Origin: Devosia nitrariae
GTDB taxonomy: Bacteria > Pseudomonadota > Alphaproteobacteria > Rhizobiales > Devosiaceae
NCBI RefSeq assembly: GCF_030160115.1
Contig: NZ_BSNS01000011.1
Coordinates: forward strand, 434,001-498,000
Length of the DNA stretch: 64,000 bases
Direction: 5' to 3'
Of the stretch, positions 27,039 through 38,319 are shown piece after piece; position 1 is the first letter of the stretch; every line of letters starts with the position of its first letter. The notes below the pieces were generated by a model. It was not told the DNA's origin and did no database searches. It saw nothing but the letters and a program-made list of their open reading frames with translations. A program made the position numbers and the translations under genes.

Positions 27039-27334
27039 CTCCCACTCCTCCAAAATGTGGCGCACCCCTTCCGCTGTGCGGTTGAGCGCCTACAGCAGGC
27101 AGGCAAAACACGTAAGTTTATCCCTCGGTGCTCGTCCTCTACGTGCGCCAGCGTCAGTACAAAGTATTGTATGCGCGCGGAAATCGAGAAAACTGTGGCC
27201 AAAAAGCCTGCTGAGGAGCCTTCTGTTACCGCGAAATAGCCGAAATCCCGCTGGTTGCCTGTAAGCGCACTCCTTTTCAAGCGACCGGGCCGCCTCTAGG
27301 CTCAATTCGGAACGGGCATAGAAGAGGAAACGGC
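27039..27334. other. Intergenic region with no recognised gene
   Basis: It separates the cytochrome gene (minus) from the reductase gene (plus). Open frames here are short and show no family features. A small inverted repeat TACAA-AGTA-TTGTA (27158-27171) lies in a lower-GC patch that could hold promoters. Confidence 0.4.
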
Positions 27335-28332
27335 ATGGCGCTGCGGGCACTCGTCACGAAAAAGAGCGCGGATGGGACCGTCTCGTCCTCGGTGCGCACC
27401 ATTGCTGACGAGGATCTCCCGGAAGGCGACGTCACCGTCGACGTCGAATGGTCTGGCTTCAACTACAAGGACGGGCTTTGCCTCGCCGGCCGAGGCGGGC
27501 TCGTGCGCACCTATCCGCATGTGGCGGGCATCGATTTTCCGGAACCGTCCGCGAGAGTTCCGATGATCGGCATCGACCGGGTGACAAGGTGATCCTCACC
27601 GGCTGGCGGGTGGGCGAAACCCATTGGGGCGGCTATGCAGAGCGGGCTCGGGTCAAGGCCGACTGGCTGGTCCCGCTGCCGGCTGGCGCGACAACGCGCT
27701 GGGCCATGGTGCTGGGCACGGCCGGCCTGACGGCGATGCTTGCCGTCAATCGGCTGGAGGCGGCGGGCATTCGGCCGGACAGCGGAGCGGTGCTGGTGAC
27801 GGGCGCCGCTGGTGGGGTCGGCTCCATCGCTCTCGGCCTATTGTCCCGCCTCGGCTACAAGGCCACAGCGCTTTCCGGACGACCTGAGCACCGCGCTGTG
27901 CTCGAGGGACGCGGGGCCGGCGAGGTCATCGCACGTGATGCTTTCCTCAACGAGCCGGACAAGTCGCTGGAGAGCGCCCGCTGGGCTGGGGCGATCGATA
28001 GCGTCGGCGGGGCGGTGCTGGGCAAGCTCCTGCGCCAGGTCAACTATGGCGGCGCGGTCGCTGCCCTCGGTAACGCCGCAGGTATGGAGTTCAATACCAG
28101 CGTTCTGCCGTTCATCCTGCGTGGCGTCAGCCTCCTGGGTGTCGAGAGCGTCATGCAGCCCTTTGCAGCGCGCGTTGAAGCGTGGGGGCGGCTTGTCGAG
28201 CTCTTCGATGCCGAGAGCTATGAGGCGCTGATCGAGGAGATGTCGCTCGAGGATCTGCCAAAGGCTGCCGAAGAGATCCTTGCCGGACAGATCCTTGGGC
28301 GCAGGATCGTCAGGGTCTCGGAGGGCTGGTGA
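27335..28332 (+). pseudogene. acuI: Acryloyl-CoA reductase/YhdH-like quinone oxidoreductase, frameshifted
   Basis: An MDR-family NADPH oxidoreductase split over two frames. The first part (27335 to about 27538) reads MALRALVTKK...FNYKDGLCLAGRGGLVRTYPHVAGIDF; the second continues in the next frame with GTVRESSDDRHRPGDKVILTGWRVGE and the nucleotide site TGAAGGVGSIALGLL. Restoring one G between 27538 and 27539 gives the conserved GIDFAGTV and a continuous protein of about 332 residues. The rest is intact, so the lesion is either recent or a sequencing error. AcuI reduces acryloyl-CoA to propionyl-CoA, which would suit the nearby synthases; YhdH-type function is also possible. Confidence 0.88.
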
Positions 28333-28430
28333 AGCGCAGGAGGAGCGCACATTGGCTGGCTCGGCGGTATCGCCGGGCCAGGCTCTTTTGCTCTCCTTGA
28401 GGGGAGTGTCCGACGCGGCATCGCATCACC

Positions 28431-28583
28431 CACTCCCGGCCTCCCCCATCCAAGGGGAGGTGGGCGTCGGTGCGTTCGGCAAAATTTGCGTCACTTCCAC
28501 CTGATTAGGCCCATGGTGCTTGTGGCACGACCTCGCCAAGCCCGCCAGACCGCACCTCCCCCTTGTGGGAGGCTGGGAGGGTG
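28431..28583. repeat. Imperfect long inverted repeat upstream of the GntR gene
   Basis: Arms at about 28431-28462 and 28553-28583, both rich in CCTCCCC/GGGGAGG, pair imperfectly around a 90-base centre. It resembles, but is not identical to, the repeat at 43402-43526. The 426-base gap 28333-28758 holds this element and the GntR promoter region, and no gene that I can support. Confidence 0.65.
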
Positions 28584-28695
28584 TGGCTCGGACGAGAGGC
28601 GAAGCGCCGCTACGCGCAATTAGAAATCCGACGTCTTTACGGCGGTCCCGCTCCTTCACGGTTGCCCACGCGGTAGAAACCGCCGCGGCCAACCC

Positions 28696-28765
28696 TTGAC
28701 GCGCGATCTCTTTCTGACATATCACAACTCAAACAGATATCTCAGTTACGAATGTGATATGTCAG
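28696..28765 (+). promoter_or_regulatory. Promoter and 13-base inverted-repeat operator of the GntR gene
   Basis: A perfect inverted repeat, CTGACATATCACA (28714-28726) with TGTGATATGTCAG (28753-28765), spans the presumed promoter. TTGACG at 28696-28701 with a 17-base spacer gives a weak -10 (ATATCA) inside the left arm. The right arm overlaps the first candidate ATG. It fits a site at which the GntR regulator represses itself and the alginate genes. Confidence 0.6.
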
Positions 28766-29550
28766 AACCAGTCGACTTTCCGTCTCTCCCTCTCGCCGAG
28801 CTGATCTCGCCCGACGCCCTCGGGCGCGAAGGACATATGGCCAACCGCATCTACGCGCTGCTGCGCCAGCTGATTGTCGAGGTGCGGCTGCTACCCGGGC
28901 GGGCCATTTCGGAAAAGGAGATCGCGGCGATCCTCAACGTCAGCAAGACGCCGGTGCGCGAGGCGATCATCCGATTGGTCGAGGACGGGTTCGTGACGGT
29001 GGTGCCGCAGGGCGGCACCTATGTGAACACCATCGAGGTGCAGCGCTACATGGAAGCCTGCTTCGTGCGCTTCAAACTCGAGGAGGGGGCGGCAATGCAG
29101 GCGGCCTCCCGCCACAGCCTCGAGGATCTGGCCCGGCTCCACAGCTGCATCGTCGCGCAAAAAAACGCGGCAGCCGAGGAGGACTATCCGGCGTTCTTTG
29201 CGCTCGATGAGGAGTTCCACCGCACCATTTTCGCGGCGGCGCGTCTGCCGGGCGTATGGGGCACCGTCAATCAGGCCAAGGGCGAAATGGACCGTATGCG
29301 CCACCTGAAGCGGATCTTTGCCGTGCGCCGCACGGAGCAGGTCATCGAGGACCACGAAGCGATCGTCGCCGGTATCGAATCCGGTGATCCCGCCGCCGCG
29401 AGGGAGGCGGTGGTTAGGCACCTGGGGTCGATCGAGTCCAAGCTCGCCGAACTGTCGCGCAACCCGAAGCTCTGGACCTACATCGAACAGATCAACACGC
29501 GGGTACCAAAGAAAAGAAGTCCGCGGACCGTCCCGAGTTCCGTCGCCTGA
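28759..29550 (+). CDS. GntR/FadR-family transcriptional regulator of the alginate locus
   Basis: A 263-residue regulator. The N-terminal winged helix (about 30-95) includes AISEKEIAAILNVSKTPVREAIIRLVEDGFV, and the C-terminal FCD helical domain (about 115-245) has the metal-type Asp/His residues in DEEFHRTIF and the later His. It leads the alginate operon and probably responds to an alginate-derived uronate. The start is unsure: 28759 has no clear ribosome site and lies in an operator arm, while the ATG at 28837 (GAAGGA just before) gives 237 residues. Confidence 0.9.
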   Translation: MSEPVDFPSLPLAELISPDALGREGHMANRIYALLRQLIVEVRLLPGRAISEKEIAAILNVSKTPVREAIIRLVEDGFVTVVPQGGTYVNTIEVQRYMEACFVRFKLEEGAAMQAASRHSLEDLARLHSCIVAQKNAAAEEDYPAFFALDEEFHRTIFAAARLPGVWGTVNQAKGEMDRMRHLKRIFAVRRTEQVIEDHEAIVAGIESGDPAAAREAVVRHLGSIESKLAELSRNPKLWTYIEQINTRVPKKRSPRTVPSSVA

Positions 29551-29578
29551 CGGGTTGGGGTGCGGGGGAGGAGAACGC

Positions 29579-30688
<1,110 letters not shown>

Positions 30689-30698
30689 GAGGCAAGCG

Positions 30699-31628
30699 AT
30701 GCGGCTGCGGCTCTCGGACTATTTCCAAACCCTCAGCGAAGACCTGCGGCGCGACTGGCAGCTCTACCTGCTGCTCGCGCCGATGATGATCTGGTTCCTG
30801 GTCTTTCTCTATAAGCCCATGCACGGGCTGCAGATCGCCTTCAAGGACTTCTCGATCTTCCGCGGCATCGAGGCGAGCCCGTGGGTCGGCTTCGAGCATT
30901 TCGGCGCGCTGTTCGCCGATGCCATGTTCATCCGCGCGTTTTGGAACACCATCACCATCAGCTTCCTGGGGCTGATCTTCGCCTTCCCGGTACCGATCCT
31001 CCTGGCATTGATGTTCAACGAGGTGCAGAACGCGCTCGCCAAGCGCTGGGCGCAGACCATCGTCTACCTGCCGCACTTCATCTCGGTGGTGATCGTTGCC
31101 GGCATCGTCATCAACTTCCTCTCGCCCTCGACGGGTATCGTCAACACCGTGCTCGGCTGGTTCGGCATCGCGCCGATCTATTTCCTCACCCAGCCCGAAT
31201 GGTTCCGGCCGGTGTTCATCGGCTCGAGCATCTGGAAGGAAGCAGGCTTTGACTCGATCGTCTATCTCGCCGCCATCGCCGGGGTGAGTCCAACGCTCTA
31301 CGAGTCGGCGCGGGTCGACGGTGCGTCGCGCTGGCAGATGGTCTGGCGCATCACGCTGCCCTGCATCCTGCCGACGATCATCATCATGTTGATCATCCGC
31401 ATCGGTAATTTGGTCGAGGTCGGGTTCGAATACATCATCCTCCTCTACCGGCCCTCGACCTACCAGACGGCCGACGTCGTCTCGACCTTCATCTACCGCA
31501 CGGGCCTCCAGGGAACCCAATACGACCTCGCCACCGCTGCCGGGCTCTTCAATGCGGTGATCGCTTTCGTCCTCGTCTACACGGCCAACCGGATCAGCCG
31601 GAAGGTCTCCTCGACATCGCTGTGGTGA
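30699..31628 (+). CDS. Oligosaccharide ABC transporter permease, AlgM1/LplB type
   Basis: A 309-residue inner-membrane protein with six helices. The LplB-type N-terminus (DWQLYLLLAPMMIWFLVFLY) and EAA loop YESARVDGASRWQMVWRITLP are clear. It pairs with the next permease to form the channel for alginate oligosaccharides. It starts 10 bases after the ATPase stop. Confidence 0.94.
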   Translation: MRLRLSDYFQTLSEDLRRDWQLYLLLAPMMIWFLVFLYKPMHGLQIAFKDFSIFRGIEASPWVGFEHFGALFADAMFIRAFWNTITISFLGLIFAFPVPILLALMFNEVQNALAKRWAQTIVYLPHFISVVIVAGIVINFLSPSTGIVNTVLGWFGIAPIYFLTQPEWFRPVFIGSSIWKEAGFDSIVYLAAIAGVSPTLYESARVDGASRWQMVWRITLPCILPTIIIMLIIRIGNLVEVGFEYIILLYRPSTYQTADVVSTFIYRTGLQGTQYDLATAAGLFNAVIAFVLVYTANRISRKVSSTSLW

Positions 31629-31635
31629 GGCCAAG

Positions 31636-32517
31636 ATGAGCGCATCCAACCTCTATACCCGCGGCGACAGGATCTTCGGCTATGCCAACGCGTTCCTGCT
31701 CGCCCTCTTCGTCCTCTCGACGCTTTACCCCTTCATCTACGTCCTTGCCGCCTCGGTTTCGTCAGGGGCGGCGGTCACCTCGGGCCGGGTCGTGCTCTGG
31801 CCGGTCGACGTGACGCTTGCCGCCTATCAGCGGGTGCTCTCGGACCGGATGTTCTGGATCTCCTACGGCAACACCTTCATCTATACCTTCGGCGGCACGG
31901 CCATGAGCCTCGCCATCATGATCCCGGGCGCCTACGCGCTCTCGAGGAAGCGCCTGCGCGGGCGCACGATGTTCAATCTCCTCATCGCCTTTACGCTCTG
32001 GTTCAACGCCGGCATGATCCCGTTCTTCCTCAACATGCGGGACCTGGGGCTGCTCGACAGCCGTTTCGGCATCATCATCGGCTTTGCCTGCAACGCCTTC
32101 AACGTCATCCTCTTGCGCAACTTCTTCGAGGCGGTGCCCAAGTCCTTCGAGGAAGCCGCCAAGATGGACGGGGCGAGCGAACTGCAGCTCCTCTGGAAGG
32201 TGTTCATCCCGCTCTCCAAGCCCGCCATCGTCACCGTCGCGCTGTTCTGCATCGTCTCGCGCTGGAACGGATATTTCTGGGCGATGGTGCTGTTGCGCGG
32301 CGAGGAAAAGATTCCGCTGCAGGTCTATCTCAAGCGCATCATCGTCGACCTCAATTCCAACGACGAGTTCGCTTCGAGCCTGCTGACGGCCGAGTATTCC
32401 TTCGAGACCATCACGGCGGCGATCATGGTCGCATCCATCATCCCCGTCCTGATCATCTACCCCTACGCCCAGAAATACTTCTCGAAGGGCATCCTGCTGG
32501 GCGGGGTCAAAGAGTAA
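31636..32517 (+). CDS. Oligosaccharide ABC transporter permease, AlgM2/YtcP type
   Basis: A 293-residue permease, the same length I recall for AlgM2 of Sphingomonas A1. It has six helices and the EAA loop EEAAKMDGASELQLLWKVFIPLSKPAI. It forms the heterodimer with the preceding permease. The binding-protein gene follows after 22 bases. Confidence 0.94.
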   Translation: MSASNLYTRGDRIFGYANAFLLALFVLSTLYPFIYVLAASVSSGAAVTSGRVVLWPVDVTLAAYQRVLSDRMFWISYGNTFIYTFGGTAMSLAIMIPGAYALSRKRLRGRTMFNLLIAFTLWFNAGMIPFFLNMRDLGLLDSRFGIIIGFACNAFNVILLRNFFEAVPKSFEEAAKMDGASELQLLWKVFIPLSKPAIVTVALFCIVSRWNGYFWAMVLLRGEEKIPLQVYLKRIIVDLNSNDEFASSLLTAEYSFETITAAIMVASIIPVLIIYPYAQKYFSKGILLGGVKE

Positions 32518-32539
32518 TGTCACAAGGGAGGAGAAACCT

Positions 32540-34105
32540 GTGAAAACGATAGTCCAGAGTGTTTCGGCGCTCGCAATGTCAGCGGCACTCGTCGTGCCGT
32601 TCGCCGCAATGGCCCAGGAGACGGCGCGTATCGTCGACGAGCCGCTGGAACTGACCATGCACTTCCATTTCCGCGATAAGTACGTCTATAGCGAGGACTG
32701 GCCGGTCGAGCAGGCGGTGGCCGAAAAGACCGGCATCCACATCCGCAACATCGCCTCGCTCGCCACCACATCGAGCCGCGACGCCTTCAACCTGCTCATC
32801 GTCTCCGGCAACCTGCCCGATATCGTCGGCGGTGACGCCGGCGCAACCCTCAAGGACGACTTCATCCGCTACGGGCTCGAAGGCGCCTTCATGCCGCTCG
32901 ACGACCTCATCGAGGAACACGCGCCCAACCTCAAGGCGTTCTTCGAGAGCCGTCCGGAAATCCGCCAAGCCATTTCGGGTCCGGATGGGCACATCTACTT
33001 CATCCCCTACGTGCCGGACGGCAAGTTCTCGCGCGCCTGGTTCATCCGCTATGACTGGCTGGAGAAGCTCGGACTCGAGGTGCCCGAGACGCCCGAGGAG
33101 GTCCACGATGTTCTCGTCGCCTTCCGCGACCAGGACCCCAACGGCAACGGCATCAAGGACGAGGTGCCCTTTTTCGCTCGCGACGAGATCGACGCGGTGC
33201 GGCTCATCAACCTCTGGGACGCGCGCGTCTCGGGTTCGGAGCGTTACGGGGACTTTGCCATCTATGACGGGCAGGTGCGCCACCCCTGGGCGGAGGACAC
33301 CTACAAGGTCGGCATCGGACACGTTGCCGACTGGTACGCGGAAGGCCTGCTCGACAAGGAGATCTTCACTCGCGGCTCGCGTTCGCGCGAATACCTGCTC
33401 GGCAACAATCTGGGCGGCATGCTCCACGACTGGTTCGCCTCGACCTCCACCTACAACACGGCGCTCGCCGAGGAGATCGAAGGGTTCAGCCTCCGGCCCA
33501 TGCTGCCGCCCAAGACCGTCTCGGGCGACCGCTTCGAGGACGCGCGCCGCCAGCAGGTGCAGCCAGCAGGCTGGGCCATCTCGGTGACCAACGAACATCC
33601 GGTCGAGACCATCAAGTATTTCGACTTCTGGTTCTCCGAGGAAGGGCGGATCCTCTCCAATTTCGGCGTCGAGGGCCTGACCTACGAGATGGTCGACGGC
33701 AAGCCGCAGTTTGCCGAGGAGGTGCTGAACAGCGACACGCCGGTCAACGCCCAGCTTTGGGAAATCGGCGCGCAGGTGCCGCGCGGCTTCTGGCAGGACT
33801 ACGAATACGAGCGTCAGTGGACTAACGAGATCGCGCTCGAGGGCATCGAGATGTACGAGGAGTGCGATTGTCTGAGGGAAGAGTTCCTGGGGGTTGCCTT
33901 CAATGCCGAGGAGAAGGAGGTCTACGACCGTTACTGGCCGAGTATCCTCACCTACATGACCGAGATGCAGCAGACCTGGGTACTGGGGGCGCAGGATATC
34001 GACACCGGCTGGGACGCCTACAAAGAGCGGCTCAACAGCCTCGGCTACGACAAGGTCATCGCGGTCATGCAGGCTGCGTATGACCGGCAATACGGGGCCG
34101 ACTAG
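32540..34105 (+). CDS. Alginate-oligosaccharide binding protein, AlgQ-like
   Basis: A 521-residue periplasmic binding protein starting at GTG 32540 (AAGGGAGGAG ribosome site). It has a Sec signal peptide (cleavage near AAMA-QE). The LipO/YtcQ-type mature part includes DNGNGIKDE-like PNGNGIKDEVPF, the acidic EF-hand-like calcium loop also found in AlgQ1/AlgQ2 of Sphingomonas A1, which are of similar length. It delivers unsaturated or saturated alginate oligosaccharides to the permease pair. A strong hairpin follows the stop. Confidence 0.92.
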   Translation: MKTIVQSVSALAMSAALVVPFAAMAQETARIVDEPLELTMHFHFRDKYVYSEDWPVEQAVAEKTGIHIRNIASLATTSSRDAFNLLIVSGNLPDIVGGDAGATLKDDFIRYGLEGAFMPLDDLIEEHAPNLKAFFESRPEIRQAISGPDGHIYFIPYVPDGKFSRAWFIRYDWLEKLGLEVPETPEEVHDVLVAFRDQDPNGNGIKDEVPFFARDEIDAVRLINLWDARVSGSERYGDFAIYDGQVRHPWAEDTYKVGIGHVADWYAEGLLDKEIFTRGSRSREYLLGNNLGGMLHDWFASTSTYNTALAEEIEGFSLRPMLPPKTVSGDRFEDARRQQVQPAGWAISVTNEHPVETIKYFDFWFSEEGRILSNFGVEGLTYEMVDGKPQFAEEVLNSDTPVNAQLWEIGAQVPRGFWQDYEYERQWTNEIALEGIEMYEECDCLREEFLGVAFNAEEKEVYDRYWPSILTYMTEMQQTWVLGAQDIDTGWDAYKERLNSLGYDKVIAVMQAAYDRQYGAD

Positions 34106-34115
34106 CCCTCCTCCC

Positions 34116-34141
34116 GGGCGGCGGTCTCCCTGCCGCCGCCC
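34116..34141 (+). other. Hairpin after the alginate binding-protein gene
   Basis: A perfect nine-base GC stem (34116-34124 with 34133-34141) with no T-run, between the binding-protein and lyase genes. Such hairpins commonly protect the 3' end of binding-protein mRNA so that this protein outnumbers its operon partners. Confidence 0.7.
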
Positions 34142-34177
34142 ACCACTTCCTCGGCTACAATAGGAGACCGGCAGTCG

Positions 34178-36523
34178 ATGCGACCGTCCGCCCCGGAAAG
34201 CCTGCGCAAGGCCGTGCTGGATCAGCCCCGGCCGGGCTCGCTCACTATCGCCTACACTCCGGACGCGGACCGTTCGCCGACCGAGAACCCGCCGCGCTTC
34301 TCGTGGTTGCCGGACATCGACGACGCCTCGCGTTATGTGGTCGAGGTCTCGACGAACGTCGAATTCGAGCCCGAATCGACCCACCGCTACCCAGGGCTCG
34401 CCTGGAATTTCTTCACACCTGACGAGACCTTCGCTCCGGGCACTTATTACTGGCGCTATGCGCTCTGGGACGAAGCCGAAAGCGTGCCCGGCTCGGAGTG
34501 GAGCGCCGTGCGCACGTTCGCCCTTGCCGAGGGGCTGCCGCAAACGCCGGTCCTTTCGCTGGCCGAGCGACGTGGGCGAACCAAATATGCGCACCCGCGA
34601 CTCTGGCTCGACGGAACGGAACTTGAAGCTTTCAGCGCCCGGATCGCCGCCGACCCGACGACCTGCGGCTGGGACATTTTCTTTGCCAAATCGGTCCAGC
34701 CCTGGATCGACCGGCCGATCATCGCCGAGCCCAAGCCCTATCCCGACAATGTGCGCGTCGCCTCGCTCTGGCGGCAGATGTACATCGATTGCCAGGAAGT
34801 GATCTACGCCATCCGGCATCTGGCTATCGCCGGACGGGTACTCGGCGATACGCGGCTCCTCGACAGGGCGCGCGAGTGGCTGCTGGCAGTCGCCGCCTGG
34901 GACACCAAGGGGCCGACCTCGCGCGCCTACAACGACGAAGCCGCGTTTCGCGTCGTCGTGGCGCTCGCCTGGGGCTACGACTGGCTTCACGACCATTTGT
35001 CGGAAGCTGAACGCCAGAGCGTACGCGTGGTTCTCCTCGAGCGCACACGAGAGGTCGCCGAGCACGTCATCGGCCATGCACGCATCCACGTCTTTCCCTA
35101 CGACAGCCACGCGGTGCGCTCGCTCTCGGCGGTGCTCACGCCCGCCTGCATTGCGCTGGACGGCGAGAGCGAGGAGGCGATGGGCTGGCTCGACTACACG
35201 GTCGATTTCCTCGCAACCCTCTATTCGCCCTGGGCCGGAACCGACGGAGGCTGGGCCGAGGGGCCGCACTACTGGATGACCGGCATCGCCTATTTCATAG
35301 AGGCGGCGAACCTCGTCGCCAAATATCTGGGGCTCGACCTTTACCGGCGGCCCTTCCTGCAGAATACCGGCGCTTTCCCGCTCTATACCAAAGCACCAGG
35401 CACGCGGCGGGCCTGCTTTGGCGACGACTCGACGCTTGGCGACCTGCCAGGCTTGAAGGTTGGCTACAATGTGCGCCAGTTCGCCGGGGTCAGCGGCAAT
35501 GGGCACTACCAGTGGTATTTCGAGCAGCTCAAAGCCGACGCCGCCGGCACCGAGATGGCCTTCTACAACTATGGCTGGTGGGATCTCAACTTCGACGACC
35601 TCGTCTACGCGCACGATCATGCGCCGGTCGCTTCCGTCGAGCCGGCGGACCTGCCGCCGGTCCGCTGGTTCAAGGATATCGGCTGGGTCGCGATCCAGAA
35701 GCATATCCACGATCCTAACCGGCACATCCAGTTCGTCTTCAAGTCGAGCCCCTACGGATCGCTGAGCCACAGCCACGGCGACCAGAACGCCTTCCTGCTC
35801 TATGCCTATGGCGAGGACCTCGCCATCCAGTCGGGTTACTACATCGCGTTCAACTCCAGCATGCACCGCGACTGGCGGCGTCAGACACGCTCCAAGAATG
35901 CCGTGCTGATCGGCGAGAAGGGGCAATATGCCGAGAAGGACAAGGCGCTGGCGCGTCGTGCGTCGGGCAGCATCCTCGACGTCACCGAGGCGCCGGGTCA
36001 TGTCCTCATCCGGGCCGACGCGACGGCGGCCTACAAGGTCCTCAACGACACGGTCCTGCGCGTCGAGCGCGACGTGCACTTCGTCGACGACAGTTATTTC
36101 ATCTTCGTCGATCGGGTGGAGACCGCGCAGCCGCAGACCCTCGAATGGCTCTGCCACACCGTCGGGCCGATCGATGCAGGCAAGACGAGCTTTCGCTACC
36201 GTGGCGAGCGGGCAGGCTTTTCCGGCCAGTTCATCTTCTCCTCGAACGGCGCACCCCGGATATCGGTCGTTGAAGGCTTCCCCGGCATCGATCCGGCCGA
36301 GACCGAGGGACTCGAAACCCACCACCATTTGCGTGCCGAGATCGAGGCGGCGACCAAGCACGTGCTGGTCACCCTTCTCGTGCCCTATGCGCTCGATGCG
36401 CCAAAACGCATCTTCAGCTTCATCGACGACCAGGGCTTTGCAACTGATATCTATTTCACCGACGTCGACGATCGGCGTTTCAAGCTGACACTTGCCAAGG
36501 ATTTTGAGAATGCAGCGATTTGA
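34178..36523 (+). CDS. Exo-type oligoalginate lyase, PL15 family (Atu3025-like)
   Basis: A 781-residue enzyme that cleaves alginate oligosaccharides by beta-elimination into monosaccharide, which becomes DEH. An N-terminal fibronectin-like/DUF4962 part and alpha/alpha barrel (about 30-400) precede a heparinase II/III-type beta domain. The whole sequence strongly resembles Agrobacterium Atu3025 as I remember it. Residues I recall as important there are at the same numbers: His311 (YDSHAVRSL), Tyr365 (GPHYWMTG) and His531 (LSHSHGDQ). No signal peptide is seen, so it acts in the cytoplasm on imported oligomers. The reductase gene overlaps its end by 14 bases. Confidence 0.95.
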   Translation: MRPSAPESLRKAVLDQPRPGSLTIAYTPDADRSPTENPPRFSWLPDIDDASRYVVEVSTNVEFEPESTHRYPGLAWNFFTPDETFAPGTYYWRYALWDEAESVPGSEWSAVRTFALAEGLPQTPVLSLAERRGRTKYAHPRLWLDGTELEAFSARIAADPTTCGWDIFFAKSVQPWIDRPIIAEPKPYPDNVRVASLWRQMYIDCQEVIYAIRHLAIAGRVLGDTRLLDRAREWLLAVAAWDTKGPTSRAYNDEAAFRVVVALAWGYDWLHDHLSEAERQSVRVVLLERTREVAEHVIGHARIHVFPYDSHAVRSLSAVLTPACIALDGESEEAMGWLDYTVDFLATLYSPWAGTDGGWAEGPHYWMTGIAYFIEAANLVAKYLGLDLYRRPFLQNTGAFPLYTKAPGTRRACFGDDSTLGDLPGLKVGYNVRQFAGVSGNGHYQWYFEQLKADAAGTEMAFYNYGWWDLNFDDLVYAHDHAPVASVEPADLPPVRWFKDIGWVAIQKHIHDPNRHIQFVFKSSPYGSLSHSHGDQNAFLLYAYGEDLAIQSGYYIAFNSSMHRDWRRQTRSKNAVLIGEKGQYAEKDKALARRASGSILDVTEAPGHVLIRADATAAYKVLNDTVLRVERDVHFVDDSYFIFVDRVETAQPQTLEWLCHTVGPIDAGKTSFRYRGERAGFSGQFIFSSNGAPRISVVEGFPGIDPAETEGLETHHHLRAEIEAATKHVLVTLLVPYALDAPKRIFSFIDDQGFATDIYFTDVDDRRFKLTLAKDFENAAI

Positions 36524-37259
36524 CGGGAAAACGGTGCTGGTGACCGGCGGTGGGCGTGACATCGGGCGGGCCTGCGCGCTGCGCTTCGCTGCCGAAGGCG
36601 CAACCGTCGCTCTGACCTATAACGGCGCTGAATCCGGTGCTCGAGCGGTCGTCTCCGAGATCGAGGGCGCCGGCGGGCGCGCCGCCGCTTTCAAGTCTGA
36701 TCTGACCAAAGGGAATGAGGTCGAGGCCATGGTCGCCGGTGTGACCGAGGCCTTCGGCGGCATCGACGCGCTGGTCCATGTCACCGGCGGACTGGTTGCG
36801 CGCAAGACCATGCCCGAGATGGACGAAGACTTCTGGCATGAGGTCATGAGCCTCAACGTCACCTCGCTCTTCCTCACGGCGAAGGCCGTGCTGCCGCACC
36901 TGAAGGAGGGCGGGGCGATCGTCACCTTCTCCTCCCAGGCCGGACGCGACGGCGGCGGGCCGGGCGCAGTCGCCTACGCGACGTCCAAGGGCGCAGTGAT
37001 GACCTTCACCAGGGGTCTCGCCAAGGAGCTCGGTACGCGCGCCCGCGTCAACGCGGTCTGCCCGGGCATGATCGCCACCACCTTCCACGACACCTTCACC
37101 AAACCCGAGGTGCGTGAGCGCGTCGCCGGCGCCGCGCCTCTGAAGCGCGAAGGCGCGTCGGAAGACGTTGCCGCGCTGGTGGCGTTCCTCGCGTCGGATG
37201 ATGCCGCCTATATCACCGGCGCCTGCTACGACATCAACGGCGGCGTTCTCTACTCCTGA
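36510..37259 (+). CDS. SDR oxidoreductase, likely DEH reductase
   Basis: A 249-residue short-chain dehydrogenase. [15 protein letters not shown] is the nucleotide motif (about 12-26), Ser142 lies in FSSQAG, and Tyr156-x3-Lys160 in YATSK complete the active site. In Agrobacterium the gene after the PL15 lyase (Atu3026) encodes the reductase that turns DEH (4-deoxy-L-erythro-5-hexoseulose uronate) into KDG; position and length agree. The ATG at 36510 lies inside the lyase gene, giving coupled translation. Cofactor choice cannot be settled from sequence. Confidence 0.92.
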   Translation: MQRFDGKTVLVTGGGRDIGRACALRFAAEGATVALTYNGAESGARAVVSEIEGAGGRAAAFKSDLTKGNEVEAMVAGVTEAFGGIDALVHVTGGLVARKTMPEMDEDFWHEVMSLNVTSLFLTAKAVLPHLKEGGAIVTFSSQAGRDGGGPGAVAYATSKGAVMTFTRGLAKELGTRARVNAVCPGMIATTFHDTFTKPEVRERVAGAAPLKREGASEDVAALVAFLASDDAAYITGACYDINGGVLYS

Positions 37260-37266
37260 GGCTAAG

Positions 37267-38319
37267 ATGACCGTCTCAGTCCCGAGGCCCGGGCGCATGG
37301 CACGCAAACCCAGACTCGTGCTTGCCATGCGCGATGAGTTGCCTGACGATTTCTTCGGCGAGGTCGAGTGGCTAAGGCTCGAAGCCGTTGCGGAGGTCGT
37401 TTCGCGCCGGGCGTTCTCGAACTTCGACGACGCACCGGGTGCGGATGCCCTGCGGCAGGCCGATATTCTGCTCGCCGCCTGGGGGGCACCGCAACTGACC
37501 GCAGAGCGGCTGGCGCGCGCCCCCAATCTGCGTTTTGTCGCCTACGCTGCCGCCTCTATCCGCGCCATGACCACCCCGGCCTTCTGGGAGCGCGGCATTC
37601 CGATCACCTCGGCGGTATCCGCAATGGCCGTGCCGGTTGCCGAGTTCACCTTTGCCGCCATCATCATGTGCGCCAAGGATGTTTTCCGCCTGCGGGACGC
37701 GCATCGCCTGTCGCGCGGAGCCGGCGGTTTCGGCGCTCGCATGGGTCTCGGTTCAGCCCATATCGGCAATTACCGGCGCCGCGTCGGCATTGTCGGCGCA
37801 TCGCGGACCGGCCGTCTGGTCATCGGCATGCTGGTGCGATCGGGCTTCGAGGTCTGCGTCTACGATCCGTTCCTTGGTGAGGACGAAGCGCAAGCGCTCG
37901 GCGTGACCCGCATGGCGCTCACCGATCTCCTCGCCTGGTCCCACACCGTTTCGTTGCACGCACCGATCCTGCCCGAGACGCGGCACATGATCGGCGCGGC
38001 GGAACTGGCGCTGATGGCCGACAACGCGGTGCTGATCAACACCGCCCGCGGCTGGCTGATCGACCACCAGGCGCTGGAGCGCGAACTGGTGTCCGGGCGC
38101 CTGCGCGCCCTCATAGATACACCCGATCCCGAACCCTTGCCGCCCGACAGCGTTCTCTACCATCTACCCAATGTGGTGCTGACGCCGCATATTGCCGGAG
38201 CCCAGGGCAATGAGTTGCGGCGCCTGTCGGATCTGGCGATAACCGAGATCGAGAGATTTGTGGCGGGTCTGCCGCCGCTCCATCCCGTGACCGCCGCCGA
38301 ACTGGACCGCATCGCATGA
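37267..38319 (+). CDS. D-isomer-specific 2-hydroxyacid dehydrogenase family protein
   Basis: A 350-residue NAD(P)-dependent dehydrogenase. The nucleotide domain has VGIVGASRTGRLVIGML, an altered GxGxxG, and the catalytic Arg, Glu and His appear in INTARGWLIDH and PNVVLTPHIAGAQGNE. The GAGG site before ATG 37267 supports this start. It is in the alginate operon, and may act on a uronate-derived acid, but no alginate role is established for it. Confidence 0.9.
   Translation: MTVSVPRPGRMARKPRLVLAMRDELPDDFFGEVEWLRLEAVAEVVSRRAFSNFDDAPGADALRQADILLAAWGAPQLTAERLARAPNLRFVAYAAASIRAMTTPAFWERGIPITSAVSAMAVPVAEFTFAAIIMCAKDVFRLRDAHRLSRGAGGFGARMGLGSAHIGNYRRRVGIVGASRTGRLVIGMLVRSGFEVCVYDPFLGEDEAQALGVTRMALTDLLAWSHTVSLHAPILPETRHMIGAAELALMADNAVLINTARGWLIDHQALERELVSGRLRALIDTPDPEPLPPDSVLYHLPNVVLTPHIAGAQGNELRRLSDLAITEIERFVAGLPPLHPVTAAELDRIA

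Noticed and set aside
26999..27280. Minus-strand frame of 89 codons (27011-27280) as a gene
   Set aside because: No motif or signal peptide, and it overlaps the frameshifted cytochrome leader.
32579..36562. Minus-strand open frame of 1,327 codons across the alginate genes
   Set aside because: It is antisense to the binding protein, lyase and reductase, all of which have clear family motifs; long antisense frames arise from GC-rich third codon positions.
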